A DNA stretch of 64,000 nt from JACNIV01 sp965370415 (GCA_965370415.1 CBDUTJ010000002.1:56166-120165), one strand, 5' to 3'. Shown: positions 42,832 through 53,149, counted from the stretch's first letter. The notes: generated by a model from the letters alone, not told the origin. Translations and numbers: made by a program.

Positions 42832-44994
42832 ATGAACCTGCAGAAAGAACTCAATCCACAACAATATAAAGTTGTTACCACCACAGAAGGTCCGGTTCTT
42901 GTATTAGCAGGTGCCGGTAGCGGCAAAACACGTTCTGTTATCTATCGTACAGCTTACCTGATAAACAAAAAGAGGGTAAATCCATGGAACATTTTGGTAG
43001 TAACCTTCACCAATAAAGCCGCCAGAGAGCTGAAAGACCGTCTTGAAAATACATTTGGCATCTCTGCACGATCTTTGTGGATAGGAACGTTCCATTCCGT
43101 TTGTACCCGTATTCTTAGATATGAAGAGAAGTCTCTTCCTTTTAATTCCAACTTCTCTATCTATGATGAACCAGATCAGAAATCCGTTATCAAGAAAATC
43201 TATAAAAAAATTGATATCGATCCAAAGAAATTCCCCCCGGGAAAAGTGCGGGAAATTATCAGCCGCCAGAAGAACTCACTTATTTTACCGAAAGATTTCT
43301 TTGATTTCAACGAAACAAATTACTTCTCTGAAACAGTATATAAATTATATAAAGCTTACCAGGATTTCCTGTCTGCCAATAATGCCCTGGATTTTGATGA
43401 CCTGCTGATGTACACTGCTATCCTTTTTCATGAAAATGAAAAAATTCGCAAAAAATACGAAAAGAAATTTCACTATGTAATGATAGACGAATACCAGGAT
43501 ACTAATTATGCTCAATTCAAGATCATCAATCTTATTGCGAAAAATCATCAGAATCTTTGCGTGGTAGGAGATGATGATCAGGCAATATATAGTTGGCGTG
43601 GTGCGGATATCAGGAATATTCTCAGTTTTGAAGCCGACTATAAAAACGTAGTTAAGATCAAATTGGAACAGAACTACCGTTCTCCCAAATCATTCCTCGA
43701 TGCTGCAAATAGTTTGATCCGAAACAATTCAGAACGGCATGAGAAGGTTTTGTGGACCGATATTTCTTCGCCGGAAAAACCGGAACTTGTTAAATTGGAA
43801 AATGAGAATAAAGAGGCTGAATATGTTGCACAAGAGATTTCAAAATTGCAATCTCTGGGAAAAAACTTAAATGAATGTGTAGTTCTCTACCGCACAAATG
43901 CCCAGTCACGCGTATTCGAGAATGCTTTTTCTCTACAAAAGATAAGATACCAGATCGTTGGTGGTGTTAACTTCTACCAGCGAAAAGAGGTTAAAGACAT
44001 CCTGGCTTATCTCAAAGTGCTGGTCAATCCCAAAGATGAAGAGAGCTTTCTTCGTATAATCAATGTCCCTTCTCGAGGTATCGGCAAGATGACCATCGAT
44101 AAGATCAGTGCTTTCAAATTGGAAAACAACTACACATATTTCGATGCCATTCAGAAAAAAAATCCCTACCTCTCAGGGAAACAGGAAAGTTCAATCGCAG
44201 AGCTTGTTTCCAAACTGAAGAAATGGAAAGCAGATTCTGAAAAGATACCTGTTACTATTTTAACAAAGAACATAATTAAAGAATTTGACTTTATAGATTT
44301 TTACGAAAAAAGTAGAGATCCAAAAGATATTTCACGTTCCGAGAACATCAGAGAGTTCATAGCAGCAATCGAAGAGTTTTCGGAAAACTATGAGAACGAA
44401 ACGGGAGAACAACCTGTTCTAATTGATTTCCTGCAGCAGATCTCTCTGCAAACCGATCTTGATAATGTGGACGAAGATGAAGAAGCAGTTAAGCTGATGA
44501 CCATGCACAATGCAAAAGGGCTTGAATTTGATAATGTATATATTGTGGGAGTGGAAGATGGTTTGCTTCCTCATTCCAGATCGGTGGATACATTGCACAA
44601 TCTGGAAGAAGAACGCAGGCTTTTATACGTGGCTATTACCCGCGCAAAAAAATCTGTGAAACTTTGTTATACCAAGCACCGCAGGTATTTCGATACTGTG
44701 CTAACTTCTCTTCCAAGCCGATTCCTGCTGGAGATAGATGAACAGTATATTAAGAAAGAAAATAATACTTTCATAGAATCCCAGGCACCTCGAACCAAAA
44801 CCGGAAAATACCAGAAAAGTATAGTACTGGAATCACAAAAATATTTTAATATTGGACAGAAAATAATACATGATAAATTTGGTGAAGGTGTGATCTTGGA
44901 TGTTAGTGGATCGGCAAATGATGCAAAATTGACGATCTCTTTTTCAAATGGTAAATTGAAAAAGATCATCGGAACTTTTGTAAAAACGATATAA
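42832..44994 (+). CDS. pcrA: UvrD/PcrA-family ATP-dependent DNA helicase
   Basis: 720-residue superfamily 1A helicase: Q motif LNPQQYKVV, motif I LAGAGSGKTRSV, II DEYQDTNYAQ, III DDDQAIYSWRGAD, IV EQNYRS, V TMHNAKGLEFDNV and VI VAITRAKK. The C-terminal end carries the PcrA-type Tudor-like fold (HDKFGEGVILDV). Acts in nucleotide excision repair, replication and clearing of RNA polymerase. Start ATG 42832 lies 10 bp after the lipoprotein gene. Confidence 0.95.
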   Translation: MNLQKELNPQQYKVVTTTEGPVLVLAGAGSGKTRSVIYRTAYLINKKRVNPWNILVVTFTNKAARELKDRLENTFGISARSLWIGTFHSVCTRILRYEEKSLPFNSNFSIYDEPDQKSVIKKIYKKIDIDPKKFPPGKVREIISRQKNSLILPKDFFDFNETNYFSETVYKLYKAYQDFLSANNALDFDDLLMYTAILFHENEKIRKKYEKKFHYVMIDEYQDTNYAQFKIINLIAKNHQNLCVVGDDDQAIYSWRGADIRNILSFEADYKNVVKIKLEQNYRSPKSFLDAANSLIRNNSERHEKVLWTDISSPEKPELVKLENENKEAEYVAQEISKLQSLGKNLNECVVLYRTNAQSRVFENAFSLQKIRYQIVGGVNFYQRKEVKDILAYLKVLVNPKDEESFLRIINVPSRGIGKMTIDKISAFKLENNYTYFDAIQKKNPYLSGKQESSIAELVSKLKKWKADSEKIPVTILTKNIIKEFDFIDFYEKSRDPKDISRSENIREFIAAIEEFSENYENETGEQPVLIDFLQQISLQTDLDNVDEDEEAVKLMTMHNAKGLEFDNVYIVGVEDGLLPHSRSVDTLHNLEEERRLLYVAITRAKKSVKLCYTKHRRYFDTVLTSLPSRFLLEIDEQYIKKENNTFIESQAPRTKTGKYQKSIVLESQKYFNIGQKIIHDKFGEGVILDVSGSANDAKLTISFSNGKLKKIIGTFVKTI

Positions 44995-45014
44995 AAAAAT
45001 AAATAGATAGAGAT

Positions 45015-45956
45015 ATGAAAAAATATATATTATTAGTTATTGTTCTACTGGCTGTTAATCTTTCTGCCACTAAATATGCCGGAGAGATTTTCAGGATGGG
45101 AGCAGGAGTACGCAACTATGCCCTGGGTGGATGTGGCGTTTCCGATGAATATTCTTTTGCTCTTGCTTATTGGAATGCAGCGCTTCTATCCCGGATAGAT
45201 GAGAACAAGTTTGAACTGATGCATGCTGAAGAATATTCCGGGCTACTTACCTACGATATGGCTTCTGCTATCTGGGGAATAGAGAATAAATTTTCAGTGG
45301 TAATCACACGTATAGGTATCGATGATATTCCGCTTACGAAACTTGAAGATCCTGCCGATTCTCTCTCTTATGCAAATCGCCCCTATAAATATAAATCAGT
45401 AAATAACTCCGATATTGTAATTTATTTTGGTTTGTCCCGAAAGATCGGAAAATATGCAATTGGCATCACACCCAAATTTGCCTATCGGTCTCTTGCCGAA
45501 GAAAGCGGATACGGGTTTGGTGCAGATATTTCCACTTTCCTGGAATTAAACAGAAATTTATTCCTTGGTTTGAAGATACGTGATTTTTTCTCGACGCAAA
45601 TACTTTGGGCAAATGGAACACACGAAATCGTAAATCCCGGATTTGATGCTGAGTTCAATTATAAGTTTATTTTCCCTGTCTTAAAAAGAAACTCCCGATT
45701 CTTCGCAGGAACAGAATTCTATACCGAGAGCAGGGATACAGCCTCTCAATTTGCTCTGGGATTCCTTAGTATGGACTACCATCTCGGCTGTGAAATAAAC
45801 ATGCATAAAGCTGTCGATCTCTACATTGGATATGATGTTACAAATTTCACCGGTGGGCTTTCCATTAATCATCGCAATTGGAAGATAAACTATTCCTTTG
45901 AGCAGAATTCTGAACTGGAAAATTCACACCGGGTCTCTATCGGTTATAAAATATGA
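45015..45956 (+). CDS. Second PorV/PorQ family outer-membrane protein
   Basis: 313 residues with signal peptide (1-19) and the family start AGEIFRMGAGVRNYALGG, SFALAYWNAALLS. Ends in a short barrel-type terminus (RVSIGYKI). The shared opening with the protein at 18.2-19.2 kb (GAGVR, ALGG/GMGG, YWNA) shows they are distant paralogues. Its length is that of PorQ rather than the longer PorV. It could be the PorQ-like member of a T9SS attachment complex; this is inference. Overlaps dxr (ATGA). Confidence 0.82.
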   Translation: MKKYILLVIVLLAVNLSATKYAGEIFRMGAGVRNYALGGCGVSDEYSFALAYWNAALLSRIDENKFELMHAEEYSGLLTYDMASAIWGIENKFSVVITRIGIDDIPLTKLEDPADSLSYANRPYKYKSVNNSDIVIYFGLSRKIGKYAIGITPKFAYRSLAEESGYGFGADISTFLELNRNLFLGLKIRDFFSTQILWANGTHEIVNPGFDAEFNYKFIFPVLKRNSRFFAGTEFYTESRDTASQFALGFLSMDYHLGCEINMHKAVDLYIGYDVTNFTGGLSINHRNWKINYSFEQNSELENSHRVSIGYKI

Positions 45957-47104
45957 AGAAAATAGCTGTTCTGGGTATTACCGGTTCGATCGGTCTTTCC
46001 ACCGTTGAAGTAATAAAAAAACATCCTGACGAATTCAAGATCGTTCTGGCATCTTCCAATAATAACTACCAGAAGCTTTTTGCGCTTGCAACAGAATTTA
46101 ATATTCCTCAGGTTGTAATTACAAATCAAGATTTGAAAAATAGAATATCTGAATTTCCCGTCAATATTGAAGTGTTTTTTGGAGAAGATAAACTACAGAA
46201 TATATTGGAAACAATAGACTGCGATATCGTATTGAATGCTATTTCCGGTTCAGCAGGACTGCGTTCTTCATTAACTGTTATATCCCGTGGATTAGATCTG
46301 GCACTAGCCAACAAAGAATCGCTGGTTATGGCTGGGCATCTTATTTCGGATCTATTACAAAACTCTACTGCCAGATTGATCCCAGTGGACAGTGAACACA
46401 GCGCTATTTTACAGGCTCTGGGCTGCTCAACAATTGAAGAGGTAAGATCAATAATTCTCACAGCTTCAGGTGGACCATTCAGAGAACTTCCTCTGGAAGA
46501 ATTTAAAAATATTACCATTAAAGACACACTAAAACATCCCACCTGGGATATGGGCCCAAAGGTAACCATAGATTCTGCTACAATGATGAACAAGGGATTG
46601 GAAATTATCGAAGCACACTGGCTTTTTAAAAAACCCTATTCCCAGATAAAAACTGTGATCCATCCACAATCCATAATCCACTCTTTTGTAGAATTTGCAG
46701 ATGGTTCTATCATTGACCAGATGAGTTTTCCCAATATGCAGATACCTATACTTTTTGCTCTTTCCTATCCGCGTCATATCGAATCTTCAATTCCCAAAAC
46801 AAACATTCTCGATCTTCCCTCACTTACTTTCTTTGAAGTTGAAAAGAAACGTTATCCTCTCTTTTTCCTAGCTTGTGATGTAGGCAAAACGGGCGGAATT
46901 CTGCCTACTGCAATGAACGCAGCCAACGAAGCTGCTATCGATCTTTTCCTGAATGAGAAAATTAAATTTACTGATATCTATAAAATTATCGAAAAAGCTG
47001 TTCAAAACTTTGCTAATGTGCAAGATCCCGGCATGGACGAGATCATTGCTACTAACAAAGAGATCTATAAAAAGATTAAACAGGATTTTAAGAAAATAAT
47101 ATAA
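45953..47104 (+). CDS. dxr: 1-deoxy-D-xylulose 5-phosphate reductoisomerase
   Basis: 383 residues. NADPH-binding ITGSIGLSTVEVIKKHP, LANKESLVMAG, the substrate/metal motif VDSEHSAILQAL, DTLKHPTWDMGPKVTIDSATM motif region and GGILPTAMNAANEAA are all present. Second step of the MEP pathway; ispE at 22.8 kb is another. Starts within the stop of the PorQ-like gene. Confidence 0.97.
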   Translation: MKKIAVLGITGSIGLSTVEVIKKHPDEFKIVLASSNNNYQKLFALATEFNIPQVVITNQDLKNRISEFPVNIEVFFGEDKLQNILETIDCDIVLNAISGSAGLRSSLTVISRGLDLALANKESLVMAGHLISDLLQNSTARLIPVDSEHSAILQALGCSTIEEVRSIILTASGGPFRELPLEEFKNITIKDTLKHPTWDMGPKVTIDSATMMNKGLEIIEAHWLFKKPYSQIKTVIHPQSIIHSFVEFADGSIIDQMSFPNMQIPILFALSYPRHIESSIPKTNILDLPSLTFFEVEKKRYPLFFLACDVGKTGGILPTAMNAANEAAIDLFLNEKIKFTDIYKIIEKAVQNFANVQDPGMDEIIATNKEIYKKIKQDFKKII

Positions 47105-47165
47105 ATTAATTCAGCATCAGAGAAGAAAACAAGAAATCACTATAACTATATCTACAGGGTGAAGA

Positions 47166-49529
47166 ATGAAGAAAAAGCAATTAGCTCCACTGGTGATTCC
47201 TGCCTTATTATGGGCTGTTGGAATAATGATCGGGAAGTATTGCCACGTTCCTATACCTGTAGCAATTTGGGGCTTCATCTTTGTTTTCCTTCTTTGTTTC
47301 ATCAAGAAGCTACGTCTATATTCTTTGCTTATTTCCATTGTATTTCTGGCTGTTATTCGCTTGAATTTTCAGATCATGCCACCATCGGACCACATCAGCT
47401 CAATCATTAATAACTATCCGCACATAATTCAACCTGTAAAAGGCAAGATCGTTTCGGAAGTTATTAAGAAGAAATACAACTACAGTTTTACATTGGAATT
47501 GATCGAGATCGACCAGAGAGCTGTGCGCGGCAGGATAAAATTCTATGCCGGGAAAGATAGTCTACGTTATGGTGATATTATTGAAACCGTTGCCGAGATC
47601 GCAGCAATTCCTAAAAGCTCCAACCCTGTTACTTTTAATTACGAAGAATACCTTGCTGCCAAAGGAATATTCGCACAGGGTTATGCAAAAACCATGGTTA
47701 CAATACTGGAAAATAAAAGGGAACCTCTTAAAAGAATAAGCATCGAGATCAGGAAATTCATCAGGGACAGGATAGATAAACGTTTTAAAAAATATACCGG
47801 ATTTATCAAAGCAATTATAATTGCCGATAAAAGTGAACTTGATGAGAAAAGAAATATTTTGAACAAAGCAGGTTTAAGTCACCTGCTGGCAGTTAGCGGT
47901 TTGCATGTGGGAATTTTATCACTTATCTTTTTTGCACTACTGAATATATTTATTCCTCACCGGAACATTTCCAGAATCATCCTGATGATCCTTCTTGTAA
48001 TGTATGGAGAAATATGTCTCTGGTCTCCTTCGGTTTCCCGTGCTGTTCTAATGATAAATTTGTACCTGCTTTCCTGCATGATACAAAGAAAAACCATTCC
48101 CAATAACATCCTTGCTACCAGCTTCATCATCATTACTGCTATCAATCCATTACAACTTTTTTCTATCGGTTTGCAGATGTCTTTTGTAGCCGTTATCGTA
48201 TTACTGAACATTCTACCGGGAATAAGATTATTAAAACTGAAACGAGATGAACTCGAACTGCTTTCAAATACAAAAAAGATACTGAACGGGATATTAACCT
48301 TGATGTTTTCATCACTGATATTAAGTACATTCCTGGCTCCACTAACAATGCTTCATTTCAACCAGCTAAACTTTAATGGTATCCTGGGAAACCTGGTGGG
48401 TATACCCATAATTTCATTCATCCTGCCCCTGGCTTTACTGATAACATTTATCCCTGATCTTAGTTTTCTTTTACAAATTTATCAATTCAGTTTTCAGGCA
48501 ATAATGAAGATCTTCGATACATGGTCACAATTCTCTTCATCGCTTCCCCTGCATTTTGGCTTTCTCTCCATAAACATCTATCAGTTCATTGCATTGTATA
48601 TTATTCTGATATTTACTATTACGTTCATCAGAAATCATGGGAAAAAACGTTTTTGGCATTTATCTATTATTGTTCTTTTATCTGTTTTTGTTCTAAGCAT
48701 GGGAACGGGTAAAAAAAATCAGTTAAAGATCACATTCTTCGATTGCGGATTAGGAGACCTTTTCCTTGTAGAAACCCCGGATGAAGAAACCATTCTCATA
48801 GATACAGGACCTTTGCAGACGACTTCAAAATCCTTTGGGAAATGCGCTCTACCCTATTTCAAGAACAAAGGAATTCAAAAACTGGATTGGCTTATAATCA
48901 CCCACGCACACAATGACCATTATGGTGGAATGGAAACGGTGTTGGAAGAATTGCAGGTACAAAATCTGGTGGTAACCGATGAATTCCAGACCAGGAATAT
49001 CTGGGAAAAAACGCTGTCGGAAATAGTAAGTGAGGGTTGTAAAATAATAACGGTGTCCGATACAATGCACTTACCGGTTAGTGGTATTAACTGCCAGATA
49101 TTGCATCCCGACAAAGAATATAGCGATGTAAATATCAATAACTTATCGATTGCCATAAGGATAGATATGGATGAATTCTCTGTATTATTTACCGGTGACC
49201 TGGAAAAAGAAGCTGAATCTTATTTGCTTAAAAAATATATGCAGTTTTTAGATTGCGACATCCTGAAAGTGGGACATCATGGTAGTAAAACTTCCAGTAT
49301 TACAGCATTTATAAAAGCTGTTTCACCAGATTATGCTTTCATATCTACATCGCTTAAAAACAGGTTTCATTTTCCACATAATTCTACTTTAAAAAAATAT
49401 GAATATTTAGGAGAGAATCTTTTCATTGCCGGAAAAGATGGAGCTCTGCAGATCATCACAGATGGTAAGTCTGCGCATTTTAAAACATATCTTTCGGGCA
49501 AGGAATTCAGTGATTTCGATTTGAAGTGA
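47166..49529 (+). CDS. comEC: ComEC/Rec2-type DNA uptake channel
   Basis: 787 residues. N-terminal DUF4131 region with membrane helices, then the Competence domain (GLSHLLAVSGLHVGILSL, LWSPSVSRAVLM, LQMSFVAVIVLLNI) and several further helices. The C-terminal metallo-beta-lactamase-like domain has ITHAHNDHYGGM and VGHHGSKTS. Imports single-stranded DNA across the inner membrane. The ATG at 47166 gives the family N-terminus; no other com gene is visible. Followed by repeat DNA, not by a clear terminator. Confidence 0.93.
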   Translation: MKKKQLAPLVIPALLWAVGIMIGKYCHVPIPVAIWGFIFVFLLCFIKKLRLYSLLISIVFLAVIRLNFQIMPPSDHISSIINNYPHIIQPVKGKIVSEVIKKKYNYSFTLELIEIDQRAVRGRIKFYAGKDSLRYGDIIETVAEIAAIPKSSNPVTFNYEEYLAAKGIFAQGYAKTMVTILENKREPLKRISIEIRKFIRDRIDKRFKKYTGFIKAIIIADKSELDEKRNILNKAGLSHLLAVSGLHVGILSLIFFALLNIFIPHRNISRIILMILLVMYGEICLWSPSVSRAVLMINLYLLSCMIQRKTIPNNILATSFIIITAINPLQLFSIGLQMSFVAVIVLLNILPGIRLLKLKRDELELLSNTKKILNGILTLMFSSLILSTFLAPLTMLHFNQLNFNGILGNLVGIPIISFILPLALLITFIPDLSFLLQIYQFSFQAIMKIFDTWSQFSSSLPLHFGFLSINIYQFIALYIILIFTITFIRNHGKKRFWHLSIIVLLSVFVLSMGTGKKNQLKITFFDCGLGDLFLVETPDEETILIDTGPLQTTSKSFGKCALPYFKNKGIQKLDWLIITHAHNDHYGGMETVLEELQVQNLVVTDEFQTRNIWEKTLSEIVSEGCKIITVSDTMHLPVSGINCQILHPDKEYSDVNINNLSIAIRIDMDEFSVLFTGDLEKEAESYLLKKYMQFLDCDILKVGHHGSKTSSITAFIKAVSPDYAFISTSLKNRFHFPHNSTLKKYEYLGENLFIAGKDGALQIITDGKSAHFKTYLSGKEFSDFDLK

Positions 49530-49558
49530 TTATCAGTTAAAGACAGGTATGTTTTAAC

Positions 49559-49661
49559 ATTCATGGATTCCCGTTTTCACGGGAATAACAGGAATAGAGA
49601 ATATAGTTTTTATCCTGTGATAGACTTGACACAAGTTTGAAAGATCTTGTGTTAAGTTGAC
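49559..49661 (+). repeat. Composite intergenic repeat, copy A
   Basis: Begins with the attcatggattcccg palindrome module (arms attcccg/cgggaat) and continues with tagtttttatcctgtga, gacttgacacaag and gatcttgtgttaagttgac. Same order as copies B, D and E. Confidence 0.8.
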
Positions 49662-49761
49662 CAAAAAACCTCACTTGTTCCCAAAGTTCTCTTTGGGAAT
49701 AACATATCCTGCAAAACCTCTATTTTAAGAAATGGAAAAAAATCACAACCAGATTCATTAT

Positions 49762-49925
49762 ATTCATAGATTCCCGAACTGATCGGTAATAACAGGTAGA
49801 AAAGAGGATATAGTTTTTATCCTGTGATAGATTTGACACAAGTCTGAAAGATCTTGTGTTAAGTTGATTGGTAAAAACTTAAGTCAAGATCATCCGGCAG
49901 TTGCCGGACAACTTAACTCAAGATT
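49762..49925 (+). repeat. Composite intergenic repeat, copy B (long form)
   Basis: As copy A, plus a second module: aacttaagtcaagatcatccggcag followed by its mirrored ccggacaacttaactcaag, forming a long hairpin. The same extension is found only in copy E. Confidence 0.8.
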
Positions 49926-49948
49926 TTTTCTGTAAATCTTGATTCAGA

Positions 49949-49979
49949 CAAAAAAAAGCTCCCGAAATTTCGGGAGCTT
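49949..49979 (-). terminator. Terminator of the propeller-protein gene
   Basis: Perfect 12-bp inverted repeat (aagctcccgaaa/tttcgggagctt) with a T-tract on the minus strand, 18 bp after the stop codon. Confidence 0.92.
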
Positions 49980-49996
49980 CATGTAATTATAACGAT

Positions 49997-52852
49997 TTAT
50001 TTCATCAGGATCATTTTTTTGGTTGCAGTATACTTTTCAGCTTTCATTTTGTAGAAGTATACACCACTACCAACTTGCTTACCCGCATTATCTTTACCAT
50101 CCCAGATAACTTCATGGTAAGCTGTACTCATTTCGTCATCTGCAAGCATTCTTACTACGGCACCTTTGATGTTGTAGATCATAATGCTTACATCACTGTC
50201 TTCTTTCAGAGAGAACTTGATCGTTGTTACCGGATTGAATGGATTCGGATAATTACCGGTAAGTTCCGTACGTACCGGGATCAGGATGTTGTTAGTTCCA
50301 AGAATTGTTACAACAGCATCGTCAGACCAGTCAGATTCCCAGTCGCCATCGAAAAATGCTGCAACGTTGTAAGTATATTCTCCGCCTGCAAGACCAGGAT
50401 CTTGGAACGTTGTATCGATAGGAGTACCAACTAGCAAACCATCTCTGTACACATTGTAATTGAGGAAGTCTCTGCCGTTTGAGATCGGATCCCACATTAC
50501 AATTACATTTGGATAGTTGTAAACTGCTACCACATTCTGCGGGATCGGCAGTATGATCTCTACACTTTCTATGTTGGAAGGAATAGATTCACCTTCATCG
50601 TATACGGCAGTTACATAGTATTCACGAACTCCAGGTTCTACGCCTATATCTGTGTAAGTGAGAATGCCGGGATCTGAGATGTACTCTATCTCTGCACCAT
50701 TTTTGTATACTTTATAACCAAGAAGTATACGTACTCCACCTGTTCCACTCGGTTGTTCCCACTCGAGATATACATCATTGTAATCTACTATAGTTGCAAC
50801 AAAGTTAACTGGTGGCAAGATGGGTGTTCCCAGAAAGGTGAATTCAACCTCAATAATTTCAGATTCACCTTCATCATATAATGCAGAAACTCCAGCAATA
50901 TATATTTGTCCAATTACGAGACCAGGTAATTGAAAGTAATTTTCTGTTGTGAAACCCACCAACGCTCCATCCAGGTAAACATTGTAGCCGAGAAGGTCAT
51001 CACTTGTACTGATAAGATCATATTTAACATTGTCCACATAATACATAACCAGGTCACCGGCAGGAGCACCAGCCCAGATATCAATTGCTCCCAGCATATT
51101 CATTCCTGCCCCACCGCTGAATTGCAAGCTCCACTGCCATTCATGTACAAAACTACCATCGATCCATACTTCTGCCCAGTCATTATCTAAATCAACCATT
51201 GTCCAACATTTAACCCAGGCTCCCTGAGTATAAGTGAATGTAGCAGCATTTAAACCTCCGGCATTGATATAACCTGAACCATCCGAAGCAAAGTAAACTT
51301 CCAATGCCCATTCAGTTCTGTCTCTTTCCCTGTCTCCTGTAAACTCGTGAAGTAGATTGAAATATCCACCATATCCTGACACCAGATATTGGTAGTGGCT
51401 AATTTCATAAACGCCAGTAGTTAAATTTCCAAATAAATGAACAACATCATCATCCAAACCTTCAATCTTAATGGAATTATTTCCGTTATAAGAAAGCTCA
51501 TCAACAACAAGAACATCATCGGGACCGCCAACTGTTCCGCTCCAGGTTACCCAATCATCAGATTGTAAAGCTAAATATTCCCCCGCTGTGTAGGATTCGA
51601 AACCATCAAAGAATATAGCTCCTCCCCAAGTGACTATTCCGGTATAAGGATCTACCTCAACATATTCAGGTGGGTATAATGGTTCACCTTCACCAGCAAT
51701 TTTTAAAAGCCAGAAAGCACTAATTCCCGGACCATAAGACCAGGTCCATCCTGCAACCACATAATTACCATCAGTGGTTAACTGCACTGAACGGCAATGT
51801 TCATAATTAAACGATCCATAGGTTCTTGTCCAGAGTGTATCCCCTATTGCATCGGTCTTTACCAGATATATATCAAAATAACCCACATTAAAAGATTGGG
51901 TAGAGCCTGCTATTATGTAACCTCCATCAGTTGTCTGCTGCAACGAATAACCTATATCAATTGCACTTCCACCGTAGTCCCTGGTCCATAAAGTTTCTCC
52001 ATCTGCATCTGTTTTTACAAGATAAAAGTCACTGCTGCCTGCTCCGGAAGATTTAGTATCTCCCGCAATTATGAAACTTCCATCATTGCACTGCTGCACT
52101 GAATAACCCCTGTCATTATCAATTCCACCATTAGTGCTGGTCCATAGGGTATCTCCATTTGCATCTGTTTTTATCAGATACATATCCTTACCACCTGCAC
52201 CAAAAGAATCGGTGAAACCTGCTATGACATAACCACCATCTGTTGTTAGAGTCACTGAATGACCTTCTTCATCATCAGTTGCTCCATAGGTTTTTGTCCA
52301 AAGGGTATCTCCATTGGCATCGGTTTTTATAAGATACACGTCCTTTCCTCCAGCACCAAAAGAGCCTGTATTTCCTATTACAATATAACCACCATCTGTT
52401 GTTTCTTTAACCGATTCAGCTCTATCGATACCTGTTCCACCAAAGGTTCTGGTCCAAAGGGTATCTCCATTTGCATCTGTCTTAATCAGATAGACGTCAT
52501 AACTACCAGCCCCAAAAGAGTTGGTTTCTCCTGCAATGATATAACCACCATCGCTACACTGCTGTACTGATTTACATTTATCAGTGTCAATTCCTCCATA
52601 GATTCTTGTCCAGAGAGTATCTCCATCAGCATCCGTCTTTACCAGATATACATCATTATCACCAGCTCCAAAAGAATTTGAATATCCTCCCATAATATAA
52701 CCACCATCTGTTGTCAGGTTCACTGAATAACCATACTCTTTATCATTTCCCCCATAGGAATTGCTCCAGATAATATCACCAGGATTCTGAGCAAAAACTA
52801 CGGAAAAAATAAATAGACATAAAATAATAGATATTAGTATTATTTTTTTCAT
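49997..52852 (-). CDS. Secreted seven-bladed propeller protein with T9SS sorting domain
   Basis: 951 residues. Signal peptide 1-21 (FVVFAQ). Seven tandem units of about 52 residues (residues 27-385), each with W-x3-YGG, DGGYIIAG, SFGAG and YLIKTDANGDTL, fit a seven-bladed beta-propeller. A jelly-roll/LamG-like domain (about 415-615, DDWVTWSGTVGGPDDVL) and three FN3-like domains (NPVNFVATIVDYNDVYLEW type) follow. The sorting domain covers the last 90 residues: NYPNPFNPVTTIKFSL, VSIMIYNIKGAVVR, GSGVYFYKM, KKMILMK. Exported by T9SS to the surface; ligand unknown. Start ATG 52852 has a ggag-type site. Confidence 0.88.
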   Translation of the reverse strand: MKKIILISIILCLFIFSVVFAQNPGDIIWSNSYGGNDKEYGYSVNLTTDGGYIMGGYSNSFGAGDNDVYLVKTDADGDTLWTRIYGGIDTDKCKSVQQCSDGGYIIAGETNSFGAGSYDVYLIKTDANGDTLWTRTFGGTGIDRAESVKETTDGGYIVIGNTGSFGAGGKDVYLIKTDANGDTLWTKTYGATDDEEGHSVTLTTDGGYVIAGFTDSFGAGGKDMYLIKTDANGDTLWTSTNGGIDNDRGYSVQQCNDGSFIIAGDTKSSGAGSSDFYLVKTDADGETLWTRDYGGSAIDIGYSLQQTTDGGYIIAGSTQSFNVGYFDIYLVKTDAIGDTLWTRTYGSFNYEHCRSVQLTTDGNYVVAGWTWSYGPGISAFWLLKIAGEGEPLYPPEYVEVDPYTGIVTWGGAIFFDGFESYTAGEYLALQSDDWVTWSGTVGGPDDVLVVDELSYNGNNSIKIEGLDDDVVHLFGNLTTGVYEISHYQYLVSGYGGYFNLLHEFTGDRERDRTEWALEVYFASDGSGYINAGGLNAATFTYTQGAWVKCWTMVDLDNDWAEVWIDGSFVHEWQWSLQFSGGAGMNMLGAIDIWAGAPAGDLVMYYVDNVKYDLISTSDDLLGYNVYLDGALVGFTTENYFQLPGLVIGQIYIAGVSALYDEGESEIIEVEFTFLGTPILPPVNFVATIVDYNDVYLEWEQPSGTGGVRILLGYKVYKNGAEIEYISDPGILTYTDIGVEPGVREYYVTAVYDEGESIPSNIESVEIILPIPQNVVAVYNYPNVIVMWDPISNGRDFLNYNVYRDGLLVGTPIDTTFQDPGLAGGEYTYNVAAFFDGDWESDWSDDAVVTILGTNNILIPVRTELTGNYPNPFNPVTTIKFSLKEDSDVSIMIYNIKGAVVRMLADDEMSTAYHEVIWDGKDNAGKQVGSGVYFYKMKAEKYTATKKMILMK
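51700..52790 (-). repeat. Seven tandem propeller-blade repeats (coding)
   Basis: About 156-bp units repeat seven times, encoding the blades of the protein above. The DNA is diverged enough to be old, except blades 2-4, which are closely similar. Confidence 0.8.
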
Positions 52853-52928
52853 ATTTTACTCCTTTTTAAAATTAATTTTATTAAAATTCAATCTTTGTTA
52901 TAAAATATGATATTTACATTTACTTTAG

Positions 52929-52972
52929 TTACGATAGTAGTGATTTAATTTTTTTTAATTTTGAAATTAACA
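52929..52972 (-). promoter_or_regulatory. Shared leader element (propeller gene)
   Basis: On the minus strand: gttaatttcaaaatt, an A/T run, then aaatcactactatcgtaac. It lies 77 nt before the start codon. Closely similar sequences precede two other surface-protein genes (near 60971-61010 and 58989-59029). Confidence 0.5.
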
Positions 52973-53029
52973 ATTTACTTTTCATAATTCATTGCTTATA
53001 TTACATAAAACTTAATCCTGAAACTCAAA

Positions 53030-53062
53030 CAACTTTATTAATTTAAGTTTTTTTTTGTCAAA
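53030..53062 (-). promoter_or_regulatory. Candidate promoter of the propeller gene
   Basis: On the minus strand TTTG(ACA) and TAAAGTTG are separated by 21 nt, near the FCB layout TTTG-N-TANNTTTG. A parallel stretch (TTGACA, then CAAAGTTA) lies at 61071-61103 ahead of the gene at 59.6-60.9 kb. It would give a roughly 170-nt leader holding the shared element. Confidence 0.35.
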
Positions 53063-53149
53063 CCCTTTATCAATATTATCTTTCGATTAAATATTATGAA
53101 AAAAAATCTTGAAAATAAATTTCAGGAAGTTGTGGTTCTATTCTATATG

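Noticed and set aside
49530..49996. Insertion sequence downstream of comEC
   Set aside because: No transposase frame and no long terminal inverted repeats; the palindromic modules fit a REP-like non-coding family better.
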